Positions 33,324 through 42,652 of a stretch of DNA of 64,000 nucleotides are shown piece by piece. Source of the DNA: Anaerolineales bacterium (GTDB lineage: Bacteria; Chloroflexota; Anaerolineae; Anaerolineales; UBA6663); the NCBI GenBank assembly GCA_020850595.1, contig JADZEK010000154.1, forward strand, positions 1 through 64,000. The letters are read 5' to 3'. Under the pieces are notes generated by a model that had not been told where the DNA came from, did no database searches, and saw nothing but the letters and a program-made list of their open reading frames with translations. The number at the start of each line of letters is the position of its first letter. Positions within the stretch are counted from its first letter, which is position 1. The position numbers were made by a program, and so were the translations under genes.

Positions 33324-34657
33324 GCGCTGTCGGGCGCGGGCATGTGGCGGGCCACACGTTTGAACTTGCGCGGGCTTAGCTCGGGCAAACCGCCGGCGCT
33401 GAAAGCCAAGCGCGGCTTCACCGCGCCGGTGCGCGCGCACAGGGCGGCCAGGGCGGCGCGGATGGCGGCTTCGGCATCGGCGCGGGCGGCGGCGGGCAGG
33501 GCCAGGGCGATCTCCACGTGGCCGGGGTCGGTCTGCGTGGCGGTGTAGCCTTCGAGCAGCGGCCCGGCTCCGGAGAGGATCGCGCGCCGAATGAAGTCGG
33601 GGAAGAGGCACACCCAGCCCCGGCCGGATGCGGCGGGAAAGTAAAAGATGTCGTCGCAGCGGCCCTCAATGGTTTCGAGAGCGCGGCGCGGCGACCCGCA
33701 CGGACAGGCCGTCGGCTTAAGGGTGAGCACGTCATCCAGCCGATAGCGCAGGATGGGCTGCGTCTGGCGGTGGAAGTCGGTGAGGATGGGCGCGAACTTC
33801 CCCGTGCGCTCATCGAGCCAGTCGGTCTGCACGACAAGCAGGTCTTCGTTCAGGTGCAGCGTGCCGTGGTCGCAGGTGGCCCCGAGGAATCCCTCGGTGG
33901 CCTGATAGACCTGATGCACTGGGCCGCCGAACTGCGCGGCGATGGCGGCAGCGTCGAGCGGGTCGAGCACCTCAGCCACAGAGACAACCTTGCGCGGCCC
34001 GATCGTCAGCCGCCCGGCGCGGGCTTCACTCGCCAACAGCGCCAGCAGCGAGGGGGGGCCGACGAGGATGGTCGGCTGGTAGGCGTTGAGGCGCGCCACG
34101 TGGGCGGGCAGCGGGTCGAGCAGGTCAAAGTAGGCAAAGCGAATCAGGCGCGACCGCACGCTGCGGTAGAGGTTGCTATTGGCGCGCAAGAAGAAGGCCA
34201 CGCGCTGCGCCGCCAGCCGCCCGCCGGGCAGCACGCGGGCCAGCGCCGCCCCAGCCCAGGCCGCGCGCTCGGCGGGCGAGACGAGGAACAGGCTCCGCGT
34301 GCCGGAGGTGCCGGAGGACAGGCCGACGGTGAGGCCGCCGGGCAGGGTGGGCGCGAAGTCGCGAGTGGCTTCGGCCCGTTCGGCCAGCGCCAGCGCTTCG
34401 CTGAAGCACACCCCGGCGGTGTTCAACTCGTCGAAGTGGGCGAGCATGACGCGCTTGTTGATGGGCGGCGCGGCGGCCCAAGCGCGGCCCGCGAAATGCG
34501 CGCGGTAGAACGGCGAGCGCGGCAAGAGGCGTCGGAGATGGCGCTCGACGGCGCGGGCCTGATAGGCCTCCAGTTCGGTGCGGGTGCGGGCGCGCGCGCC
34601 GGGGCCATAGCGCGTGCGCCAGTAAGCAGCGAGCACTTGTGCGGTGGCGGCGTTCAT
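33320..34657 (-). CDS. F390-synthetase-like adenylate-forming enzyme
   Basis: A 445-residue ANL-superfamily enzyme of the phenylacetate-CoA-ligase/coenzyme-F390-synthetase group. Core motifs: TVGLSSGTSGTRSLF (ATP phosphate loop), VYQATEGFLGATC, ILRYRLDDVLTL (Asp binding ribose) and ALETIEGRCDD; a CPCG cysteine pair resembles the zinc site of phenylacetate-CoA ligases. It would activate a carboxylate as an acyl-adenylate for transfer to CoA, an amine or a hydroxyl. Start at 34657 chosen because NAATAQVLAAYWRTR is the usual N-terminus. The gene is in the middle of the cluster, 10 bp after the Rieske gene and with ATGA overlap to the next. Confidence 0.88.
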   Translation of the reverse strand: MNAATAQVLAAYWRTRYGPGARARTRTELEAYQARAVERHLRRLLPRSPFYRAHFAGRAWAAAPPINKRVMLAHFDELNTAGVCFSEALALAERAEATRDFAPTLPGGLTVGLSSGTSGTRSLFLVSPAERAAWAGAALARVLPGGRLAAQRVAFFLRANSNLYRSVRSRLIRFAYFDLLDPLPAHVARLNAYQPTILVGPPSLLALLASEARAGRLTIGPRKVVSVAEVLDPLDAAAIAAQFGGPVHQVYQATEGFLGATCDHGTLHLNEDLLVVQTDWLDERTGKFAPILTDFHRQTQPILRYRLDDVLTLKPTACPCGSPRRALETIEGRCDDIFYFPAASGRGWVCLFPDFIRRAILSGAGPLLEGYTATQTDPGHVEIALALPAAARADAEAAIRAALAALCARTGAVKPRLAFSAGGLPELSPRKFKRVARHMPAPDSA

Positions 34658-34667
34658 GGCGGCCCGT

Positions 34668-35735
34668 TCACAACTGCATGTCCACGCGCGTCTCGCGGGC
34701 CTCGCCGGCGCTGGGGCCGTGGCGCAGCAGGTGCTGAATGTGCGGGCGCAGGACATCCAGCGGAGTGTAGGTGTAACGCGGCCCGCCGAAGCGCGCCAGG
34801 TTGGCGGCCTGCGCCGAGAGGATGGCCGCATCTTGCCGCAGAGCCAGGCGCAGCAGTGCCACGAGCAGCGGCTCGCCCAGCCGGCCGGCCAGCGCCGGGG
34901 CCGGCGCCACGCCAACGGCAAACAGGCGCACGTGGGTCAGGTCTACCGGCGTGAAGTGCAGCGTCAGGCCGAGCTTGAGCCGCGGCCCGGCCCAATAGTC
35001 GAGCGCGGCCACGCACGGCAGGCGGAACGCGCCCACGGCGCGATCTAGCCCGCCGCCGAACAGCCGCGCAATGAGGCCGCGCGGCGCTTCGGGATATTCA
35101 GCCTCGGCGCTGTCGGCGTGGCGGCGCACGGTGGCGGTGACGGCGCGGCGGCGGCCCTCGCGCCGGATCAGCCCGGCGTGGACGAAGTGCGTGTGGGTGC
35201 CGTCGAGGAAGTTCTCCAGCGCGTCAGGCAGGGCGGCGGTCAGCGGGCCGGCCGCGCCGCTGAAACCGGCGTAGCCGCGCTGGCCGAGGTGGGCAAAAGC
35301 GGGCGGGTCGCCGGGCGGGGCGTCATCGCCGAGGTAGACCCACACAAACCCCTGCTGCTCAACCACGCGGAAGGCGGGCACGGCGCGGGCCGGCAGGGCG
35401 CTGGGCAAGCCCTCCGCCAGCCCCGGCACGGCGCGGCATTCGCCCGCGGCGTCGAACTGCCAGCCGTGGTAGGGGCAGGCCAGGCAGCCGTGCGTCACGC
35501 GCCCGCCCGCCAGCGCCACGTTGCGGTGCGGGCAGCGGTCGAGCAGGGCGGCAGCGCGGCGGGCCTTATCTCGAAATAGCACCAGCGGCACGCCGAGCAC
35601 GGTGCGGGCCAGCGGGCGGGAGCGTAGCTCTCGGCCGGCGGCCACAATATACCAGTGGCTCGCGAGCGCGGGCCAGGCCTGCCGCACGGCCGCTGCCTCA
35701 GGCGTGAGCGCCGCCCATTCAACTTGCGGCGGCAT
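34668..35735 (-). CDS. Rieske [2Fe-2S] non-heme iron oxygenase
   Basis: A 355-residue aromatic-ring-hydroxylase-type oxygenase. The Rieske cluster ligands are CPHRN (Cys-x-His) and CPYHGW (Cys-x2-His); the mononuclear iron site is at ENFLDGTHTHFVHAG (His and Asp ligands). It oxidises an organic substrate with O2, using a separate reductase not encoded nearby. The C-terminal half is like that of VanA/KSH-type enzymes acting on aliphatic or aromatic rings. The start at 35735 gives MPPQVEWAALTPEA; the preceding frame is Pro/Cys-rich noise. Overlaps the metallo-hydrolase gene by 17 bp. Confidence 0.92.
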   Translation of the reverse strand: MPPQVEWAALTPEAAAVRQAWPALASHWYIVAAGRELRSRPLARTVLGVPLVLFRDKARRAAALLDRCPHRNVALAGGRVTHGCLACPYHGWQFDAAGECRAVPGLAEGLPSALPARAVPAFRVVEQQGFVWVYLGDDAPPGDPPAFAHLGQRGYAGFSGAAGPLTAALPDALENFLDGTHTHFVHAGLIRREGRRRAVTATVRRHADSAEAEYPEAPRGLIARLFGGGLDRAVGAFRLPCVAALDYWAGPRLKLGLTLHFTPVDLTHVRLFAVGVAPAPALAGRLGEPLLVALLRLALRQDAAILSAQAANLARFGGPRYTYTPLDVLRPHIQHLLRHGPSAGEARETRVDMQL

Positions 35736-36558
35736 AGCGCTCCTGCGCCTCTTCACAGTGGGCGGGCACGAGCGCCACGGCCGGGCGGTGCATGTGCAGG
35801 GTGTGCAGGGCGTGCAGCGTGGCGCGATACTGCGCGGCATCGGCAAAGAGCAGTTGGGCCAGGGCGTGCGGCGGGCGGTCTTCGCGGATGGCGCTGCTGT
35901 GCCAGCAGGCGTCGGCCAGCAAGAAAACCGGCGCGGCGGCGGTGCGCGCGAGCAGGCCGATCTGCCCGACGGCGTGGCCGGGCAGCGGCACGGCCAGCAG
36001 CGTCTCGTCGCCGAACAGGTCTACGCCGTGCCTGAAGGGCGCGAACTCCGGCGGCAGCGGGCGCAGCGCGGCGGGGTCGAGCGGGGCGGCGCGCGCCTCG
36101 AAGTCCGGCGGCATTACCTCGGGCAGGTAGGCGGCCCGCAGGGCGCTCAGGCCACGCCGGCCGCGCACGGCGGCCCAGGCCTCCGGCCAATAGCTGAAGC
36201 GCGCGGCCGGGAAGTCGCCCAGGGCGCTGACGTGGTCGGCGTGAAAGTGGCTGATGAGGATGCGCGGAATATCCGCCGGCCGCAGCCCGCGCTGGGCGAG
36301 TTGATGCACGGCCAACTGCTCCTCGCGCAGGGTGGTGGGGGTCAGGCGCGCATAGAGTTGGTTGGGCCAGCGGCGCGTGGCGGTGAAGAAGGCCCTGCCG
36401 TAGCCGGTGTCGAACAGCAGCGGCCCGGCCGTGGGATGCTCGATGAGCGCGAAGGTGGCCGGGAAGCGCACCGGGCCGAAGCCGCCTCGCCCGCGCGTGA
36501 TGTGCTCGGGGAAGACGCAGTGGCCCGCCTCCAGCAGGGTGAGCGTGACGGCGCTCAT
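35719..36558 (-). CDS. Metallo-beta-lactamase-fold hydrolase (lactonase-like)
   Basis: A 279-residue MBL-fold enzyme: the metal motif is SHFHADH (HxHxDH, near residue 105), with LPGHAVGQ, the bridging Asp in LADACWH and the last His in VPAHCEE. The N-terminal HPTAGPLLFDTGYG is usual for N-acyl-homoserine-lactone lactonase and related thioesterase/lactonase families. It may hydrolyse a lactone, thioester or ester of the pathway product or intermediate. It overlaps the reductase gene by 4 bp and the Rieske gene by 17 bp. Confidence 0.9.
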   Translation of the reverse strand: MSAVTLTLLEAGHCVFPEHITRGRGGFGPVRFPATFALIEHPTAGPLLFDTGYGRAFFTATRRWPNQLYARLTPTTLREEQLAVHQLAQRGLRPADIPRILISHFHADHVSALGDFPAARFSYWPEAWAAVRGRRGLSALRAAYLPEVMPPDFEARAAPLDPAALRPLPPEFAPFRHGVDLFGDETLLAVPLPGHAVGQIGLLARTAAAPVFLLADACWHSSAIREDRPPHALAQLLFADAAQYRATLHALHTLHMHRPAVALVPAHCEEAQERYAAAS

Positions 36559-37577
36559 GCCTGGGGCCGCTCCCGCCAGGCGGCCAGGAAGCGCTGCATC
36601 CCTTCGTCAAGGCTCACCCGTGGCGCGTAGCCCAGGTCGCGCCGGGCGGCGGTGATGTCGAGCGTGGCGTCGAGGGCCAACATGCGCACGGCGTAGCGCG
36701 TGAGGGGCGGCTCACGCTTGAGGCCGAGCAACCAATAGGCTAGCTCAATGGCTCCGGCCAGCGCCAGAGCGGCGCGCAGCGACACGCGGCCCCGCGGCGG
36801 GCCATAACCGAGGGCCGTGCTGACCTGAGCAATCAGCGGCCACAGCGGCTGCGGCTCGCCGTTGGTGAGGTTGTACACGCCGCCCACCGCCGCCGGGGCG
36901 CGCGCGGCCAGCAGCAGGCCGTCCACCACGTTATCAATATAAGTCAGGTCGGCCAGGTTGTCGCCGGGGCCGATGACGCGCAGCCGGCCGTGCGCCACCT
37001 GCCGCAGCAGGCGCGGGAAGAGGGTGGCATCGCCGGGGCCGAAGACGGCCCGCGGGCGCAGCCTCACCGTGGGCAGGCCCGCCGCTTGGGCCTCGGCCAC
37101 TACCTGCTCGGCCAGGCGCTTGGTGTCGGCGTAGGCCGTAAGCTGGCGGGCGGGCAACGGGTCATCCTCGCGCACGTTGCGGCGCGCTTCGCCGGCGAAG
37201 CACAGGCTGGGGGTGGAGACGTGCACGAAACGTGTCACGCCGGCGCGCCGGGCGGCGGCAGTGAGCGCCTCGGTGGCGCTGACGTTGGCGCGGTAGAAAT
37301 CTCGGTACGGCCCCCAGGGCGCGGCGAGCGCGGCGCAGTGGAAGACGTAGGCCGCGCCGGTCATCGCAGCTTCAGCGACCTCGGCCTGCGCCAGGTCGCC
37401 GCGCACGAAGCGCATGCCGGCCGCTTCGAGCACCGCGCCCGCCCGCCGGCCTTGCGCGGTGACGCGCGCCCCCAGGGTGTGCAGCCGGTGGGCCAGCGCT
37501 CCGCCGATGAAACCGGTGGCGCCGGTGACGAGCACGGGCCTGCCCGCCCAGCCGGGGTCAATCGCTGCGTCGCTCAT
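36555..37577 (-). CDS. NAD(P)-dependent reductase, 3beta-HSD/OleD-like
   Basis: A 340-residue extended SDR: VLVTGATGFIGGALAHRL, AYVFHCAALAAPWGPY, VSTPSLCF, catalytic Tyr and Lys in AYADTKRLAE and VRLRPRAVFGPGD. This is the 3-hydroxysteroid dehydrogenase-like group that includes OleD, which reduces 2-alkyl-3-ketoacids in bacterial long-chain olefin formation. Here it may reduce the beta-keto group produced by the KAS III of the same cluster. The ATG at 37577 overlaps the ATP-grasp stop codon (ATGA), and the long upstream frame is noise. Confidence 0.9.
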   Translation of the reverse strand: MSDAAIDPGWAGRPVLVTGATGFIGGALAHRLHTLGARVTAQGRRAGAVLEAAGMRFVRGDLAQAEVAEAAMTGAAYVFHCAALAAPWGPYRDFYRANVSATEALTAAARRAGVTRFVHVSTPSLCFAGEARRNVREDDPLPARQLTAYADTKRLAEQVVAEAQAAGLPTVRLRPRAVFGPGDATLFPRLLRQVAHGRLRVIGPGDNLADLTYIDNVVDGLLLAARAPAAVGGVYNLTNGEPQPLWPLIAQVSTALGYGPPRGRVSLRAALALAGAIELAYWLLGLKREPPLTRYAVRMLALDATLDITAARRDLGYAPRVSLDEGMQRFLAAWRERPQA

Positions 37578-38713
37578 TCTCCGTTCCACTCGATGTCGGC
37601 GGTGGAGGCTTCTAGGCCGCTGATGCCGAGACGCGCCGCCCGCAGCCCAAACTCCGCCAGCGCCCGCCACTGCCGTAACCCGGCCGCCCGGTCGCCAGGG
37701 GCGCTGATGACATCTTTCCCGGTCCGCAAGGCGCGCACCCAGGCCCGCAGGCCGCGGCCCGAACGAAGACCATAGAGCCACATGGCGGCGGCCAACATGC
37801 GCGGCGGCCCCGGCGGCGGCGTGACGACCTCCGGCCCAGCCGTCCGCAGTGTCTGCGCGAAGCCGGGGTGCGCGGCCAGCAGGTGCACACCGCTGGTGGT
37901 GCGCGGATTACACTCCAGCGCCCACAACTGCCCGGCCGCGTCCTCGATGAAGTCAAAGGCGATCTGGCCGGTGAAGGCCAGGCGCGCCACCAAAGCCGCC
38001 ACCCAGTTTTGCGCGCCCACGTGCGCCTCGGCCTCAAAGTAAATGGCCGCGCCTTGGCCCGCGCTCCACGTCACCGGGTAGGCGGCGTGCGCGGCCAGCC
38101 GCCCGGCGTGCGCCACGCTGTAGGTGCACAGGGCGCGCCCACGCACCAAGCGCTGGGCCACCCACGGCGCGGCGGGCGTGGGTTGCACCTGAGCCAGCGC
38201 GCGGGCGCTGTGCGGCGGCAGCAAGGTGCGCACCGCGAAGCGCGAATAGGCCGGCTTGAGCACCCATACCCCCGGCCGGGTCAGCGCCGCGCGCAGGTCG
38301 GCGGCGTTTGCCAGTTGGTGTGTCTCCGGCACGGCCAGGCCCAGGCTAGCGGCCAGCGCGGCAAAGCGTCCCTTGTGATGTAAAGGATGCAGCCGCTCCA
38401 GCGGCTCGCACAACACGCGGCAGTGGGCGGCCAGCCGGTCGCGCGCCCGCGCCACATGAAACAGCTCTTCGCAGGTGGGCACGAGCAAGTCAATGCGCTC
38501 GCGGATCAGCAGGTGCTCCAGCGCCGCCGCGAACCCGGCCGGGTCTTGGCGCGGGGGCGGCACGCGCGCACTGCCCGCCACGGCCGGCGCGCCACGCGTC
38601 AGCGGCCAGCGCGCGCTCTCGGCGACGAAGACCGTATGCCCGGCCCGCGCCAGCAGCCGCGCCAGTTCCAGCGTGGCCGGGGCGCGGCCGCCCGTGAGCG
38701 CGACGCGAGCCAT
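37574..38713 (-). CDS. ATP-grasp ligase, first gene of the biosynthetic cluster
   Basis: A 379-residue ATP-grasp enzyme of the carbamoyl-phosphate-synthase/biotin-carboxylase-like type. N-terminal pre-ATP-grasp Rossmann-like part (RVALTGGRAPATLELARLL), ATP-binding lysine region GVWVLKPAYSRFAVR, and the Mg-binding C-terminal motif ALECNPRTTSGVHLL. It activates a carboxylate as acyl phosphate and joins it to an amine or similar nucleophile. It lies first in the operon, with a near-leaderless start: a TATAAT box at 38723-38728 ends nine bases before the ATG. The C-terminal tail is Arg/Ala-rich. Confidence 0.88.
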   Translation of the reverse strand: MARVALTGGRAPATLELARLLARAGHTVFVAESARWPLTRGAPAVAGSARVPPPRQDPAGFAAALEHLLIRERIDLLVPTCEELFHVARARDRLAAHCRVLCEPLERLHPLHHKGRFAALAASLGLAVPETHQLANAADLRAALTRPGVWVLKPAYSRFAVRTLLPPHSARALAQVQPTPAAPWVAQRLVRGRALCTYSVAHAGRLAAHAAYPVTWSAGQGAAIYFEAEAHVGAQNWVAALVARLAFTGQIAFDFIEDAAGQLWALECNPRTTSGVHLLAAHPGFAQTLRTAGPEVVTPPPGPPRMLAAAMWLYGLRSGRGLRAWVRALRTGKDVISAPGDRAAGLRQWRALAEFGLRAARLGISGLEASTADIEWNGE

Positions 38714-38722
38714 AGAGCCATG

Positions 38723-38728
38723 ATTATA
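38723..38728 (-). promoter_or_regulatory. -10 box of the biosynthetic operon (minus strand)
   Basis: ATTATA on the plus strand reads TATAAT on the minus strand and ends nine bases before the ATP-grasp ATG. A weak TTCAGT lies 17 bp further upstream (38746-38751). Confidence 0.6.
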
Positions 38729-38760
38729 GAGGCCTTGCCGAGATTACTGAAAGGCTGCGC

Positions 38761-38766
38761 TACAAT
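38761..38766 (+). promoter_or_regulatory. -10 box of the divergent flippase-like gene
   Basis: TACAAT ends nine bases before the ATG at 38776. The two divergent promoters are packed into about 60 bp, so one regulator could control both. Confidence 0.5.
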
Positions 38767-38775
38767 ATGCGTCTC

Positions 38776-39792
38776 ATGCGCCGCCTGGTGCTGGCCGCCG
38801 TGCTGCTGTTGGCGACGATCCTCCTCGTGGCGCAGTTCGGCCGCCTGGGGGAGTTCGTGGCCGTGCTGCGCCAGGGCCACCCCGGCTGGCTGGCGCTGGC
38901 CTTCGGCGCGCAGGCGCTGTGGCAGGCAGCGCAGGCCGCGCAGTGGTTGGCCGCGCACCGCGCCGTGCGCCTGCCGCTGCGCTTCGCCGAAGTGCTGCCT
39001 GCCGTGCTGGTCAACAACTTCGCGCTGCTCGCCGTGCCCAGCGGCTCGCTGAGCACTTTTGCGCTCTTCACCGCCAACGCCCGGCAGCGCGGCCGTTCGC
39101 CCGCCGCCGCCGGCCTGGCCGTCATGGTCTTCGCCGTCTTCAACTACCTGGTATTGGCCGGGTTTGCGCTGACGGCCGCCGTGCTGCTGGCCGTGCGGGG
39201 TCAGCTCAATCTGCTGTTGGCGCTGCCCGTGCTCGCCGTGCTGGTGGAGGCGCTGGGGCAATACGCCTTACTGCTCTGGGCGCTGCGCGCGCCCGCCCAG
39301 GCTGAGCGCGCCGCGCAGTGGGCGCTGGCCCGCCTCAACGCCGCCGCGCAGCGCGTGGCCCGGCGCGACCTGCTGGCCCCGGAGCGCCTGGCGGCCTTCA
39401 GCGCCGAGGCGGCCGACGGGCTGGCCGCGCTGCGGGCGGGGGGCCGGCGCGCGCACCTGTGGCTGCTGGCCGTGTCGCTGGCGGCCAAGCTGCTGCTGGC
39501 GCTGCTGTTCGCGCTGGTGCTGCGGGCCTTTGGGCAGCCCGCGCCCGCCGCGCTGGTCATCGTCGGCGTCAGCCTGTCGGCCGGGTTCAGTGTGGTTTCG
39601 CCGACGCCGCAAGGGGTGGGCGTAACGGAAGGCGCGGTCGCGCTCGCGCTGACCTTGTTCGGGCTGCCGCTGGAGACCGGCCTGGTCGTCATGCTGGCCT
39701 ACCGCGCGCTGGGCCTGTGGTGGCCGTTCGTGGTTGGCTTCGCCACGCTGCAACTTTCCGGCCTGCGGCTGCTGCGCGGCGCGGCCCGCTAG
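38776..39792 (+). CDS. LPG-synthase-TM / flippase-like integral membrane protein
   Basis: A 338-residue protein with seven to eight predicted helices, of the UPF0104/lysylphosphatidylglycerol-synthase transmembrane family: the motif VVSPTPQGVGVTEGAVALAL lies near residue 275, and AVLVNNFALLAVPSGSLSTFAL near residue 78. Members move or modify polar lipids; MprF's N-terminal half is a flippase. It is transcribed away from the biosynthetic operon from a shared 60-bp promoter region, so it might export or flip the lipid product. The start is either 38767 or 38776; the second fits the -10 position better. Convergently overlaps the MFS gene by 4 bp. Confidence 0.85.
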   Translation: MRRLVLAAVLLLATILLVAQFGRLGEFVAVLRQGHPGWLALAFGAQALWQAAQAAQWLAAHRAVRLPLRFAEVLPAVLVNNFALLAVPSGSLSTFALFTANARQRGRSPAAAGLAVMVFAVFNYLVLAGFALTAAVLLAVRGQLNLLLALPVLAVLVEALGQYALLLWALRAPAQAERAAQWALARLNAAAQRVARRDLLAPERLAAFSAEAADGLAALRAGGRRAHLWLLAVSLAAKLLLALLFALVLRAFGQPAPAALVIVGVSLSAGFSVVSPTPQGVGVTEGAVALALTLFGLPLETGLVVMLAYRALGLWWPFVVGFATLQLSGLRLLRGAAR

Positions 39793-41018
39793 CGCCCGGC
39801 CGCCGGAGCGCGCGGTTCGCGCACCAGCGCGCTGAGCGTGATGATCAACGCCCCGGCGAGGATGAGGGTGCTCAGGGCTGCGCGCAGCCCAATGCTGTCA
39901 GACAGCCCGCCGATGACCACCGGCCCGATCAGAAAGCCCAGGTAGCCCACGGTGGTCAGCGCCGCGCTGACCTCGCCCATGTGCGCCGGGGCGCGGTTGC
40001 CGCCCAGCGTGAAGGCGGTGGGGGCCAGCCCGGCCAGCGCCACCCCCGTGACGGCCAGCCCGGCCAGCACCAGCGGCGGCCAGGCCGTGGCGAGCGCTAG
40101 CCCCATGCCGAGCACCGTGAGCAGGCCGCCGCCCGTCATAAGCCGCCGGCGGTCGAGGCGATGGCTGAGTCGCCCGGTCGCCAGCCGCCCCAGCAGCAAA
40201 GAACCATGAATCACGCCCAGCCCCACCGCGCCCACCGCCGGTGAGAGGCCCAGCGGCCCGCGCAGATAAATCGCCATCCAGTCTTCCAGCGCGCCCTCGG
40301 TCAGGTAGGCCAGGGCGGCGATGCCCGCCAGCGCGGCCAACCCCGGCAGCCGCCACACGCCCAGCCCCAGCGCCGGGGCCGAGGCGGCCGTCTCGCTGGA
40401 GGCTGCCGTCGGGGTGGAGGCCGCGGCCGGCCCAGCGCCCAGCCGCAGCGCGGGCACGGTGAGGACGCCCAGCGCCACGGCCAACCCGCCGTAGAGGTAG
40501 AGGTAAGGGACGCCCAGCGCCACCAGCCCGCCGCCTAGCAGCGCCCCCGCGCCCGAGGCGGCGCTGAAGGCGGCGTGATAGTAGGCCAGCCGCCCCTGCC
40601 CGCCGGCGTGCTCGTTGGCCAGCGCCGCCGCGGTGATGCCGACATCGTACGCGCCGCTGGCCCCAAAGAAGATGAAGAGCAAGAGCAGCAGCGCGCCATA
40701 GGAGCGCACGACCATCAGCCCGCCGAAGGCCAGCGCCATCAGCATGGCTCCCACGGCGATCAGCCGGCGCTCGCCCCAGCGGTCAGACAGCCGCCCGCCA
40801 AGCAGCGCCACCGGGAAGGAGGCCAGAAAGCCGGCGGTCAGCGCTCGCCCCAGCGCGCCCCCCGACAGGTCCAGGGTCCGCTGAAGATCGGGCAGGGCCA
40901 CCTGCCACACGCCGAACACTAGGCCGAACAGCGCGAAGGCCGTGCCAACCAGCCACACGCTGGTGCGCCGGCCGGGCGCGCCACGCGGCTCTATCCCGGC
41001 GATGAGTTCTGGTTCCAC
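39789..41018 (-). CDS. Major facilitator superfamily transporter
   Basis: A 409-residue MFS transporter with about twelve helices. The motif-A-like loop between helices 2 and 3 is GGRLSDRWGERRLIAVGAML, and LLGRLATGRLSHRLDRRRLMTGGG repeats it between helices 8 and 9. The short cytoplasmic linker in the middle is Ala/Thr-rich. Start is GTG at 41018, preceded by AAAGG. It resembles small-molecule or drug exporters; substrate unknown. It is divergent from the M20 peptidase gene and convergent with the flippase-like gene. Confidence 0.9.
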   Translation of the reverse strand: MEPELIAGIEPRGAPGRRTSVWLVGTAFALFGLVFGVWQVALPDLQRTLDLSGGALGRALTAGFLASFPVALLGGRLSDRWGERRLIAVGAMLMALAFGGLMVVRSYGALLLLLFIFFGASGAYDVGITAAALANEHAGGQGRLAYYHAAFSAASGAGALLGGGLVALGVPYLYLYGGLAVALGVLTVPALRLGAGPAAASTPTAASSETAASAPALGLGVWRLPGLAALAGIAALAYLTEGALEDWMAIYLRGPLGLSPAVGAVGLGVIHGSLLLGRLATGRLSHRLDRRRLMTGGGLLTVLGMGLALATAWPPLVLAGLAVTGVALAGLAPTAFTLGGNRAPAHMGEVSAALTTVGYLGFLIGPVVIGGLSDSIGLRAALSTLILAGALIITLSALVREPRAPAAGR

Positions 41019-41104
41019 GCGCTGCCTTTCACGTCAGAAGATGAAGGCCATGAGTGTAACATAACGCCTGCGCGCCAGGCCGCAACGCTTTCCGCGTTTG
41101 CGCG

Positions 41105-41110
41105 TAAAAT
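41105..41110 (+). promoter_or_regulatory. -10 box, leaderless start of the M20 gene
   Basis: TAAAAT ends six bases before the ATG at 41117; there is no Shine-Dalgarno sequence. Confidence 0.5.
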
Positions 41111-41116
41111 GCAGCT

Positions 41117-42289
<1,173 letters not shown>

Positions 42290-42332
42290 AGCCCTGAGCG
42301 CGCCTGGCAGGCCGCTCAATGGTTAAAGAACA

Positions 42333-42361
42333 CCTCCCCGCTCCTGCTCGGCGCGGGGAGG
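42333..42361 (+). terminator. Stem-loop after the M20 gene
   Basis: CCTCCCCGC and GCGGGGAGG pair (9 bp) around an 11-nt loop; a weak CGTTGTT follows. Confidence 0.55.
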
Positions 42362-42574
42362 CGTTGTTAAGGCGGGCGTGTGACGGCCGCGGTTCGGCCG
42401 GAGCCAAGCGGGGGCGATCTAAGCTGAACTGGCGCAATCCGCGGCGAGACACAAGGAGGCGCCCAAGTTCACAGCTAATCGGCACAAGCTGGTGTCGTTT
42501 AGGTCATGATTGGCTGGCCGCGGCCCTTAGCTGCTCGTGCTGAAATTTGCCCCAAAATCAGCGTATTTTGCCGC

Positions 42575-42605
42575 TTGACACTAGAACAATTTTGCTACAA
42601 ACTAT
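42575..42605 (+). promoter_or_regulatory. Sigma70-type promoter of the MoxR/VWA operon
   Basis: A consensus TTGACA (42575-42580) is followed by TACAAA (42596-42601, spacer 15) or AACTAT (42600-42605, spacer 19). The region from 42540 to 42610 is markedly AT-rich. The start codon lies at 42653. Confidence 0.5.
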
Positions 42606-42652
42606 AGGCGCAAGGGCACGTACTTATAACCGTTTTTAGCCTAAAGCTTAAC

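Larger units (their letters stand above)
42290..42652. other. Intergenic region, 363 bp
   Basis: Holds the M20 terminator-like hairpin (42333-42361) and, near its right end, an AT-rich promoter region for the MoxR/VWA operon. No gene seen. Confidence 0.6.

Noticed and set aside
26646-38713. Calling the cluster a canonical OleABCD olefin pathway
   Set aside because: The hydrolase is PAF-acetylhydrolase-like with no nucleophile, and the AMP-forming enzyme is F390-synthetase-like rather than OleC-like, so only the outline matches.
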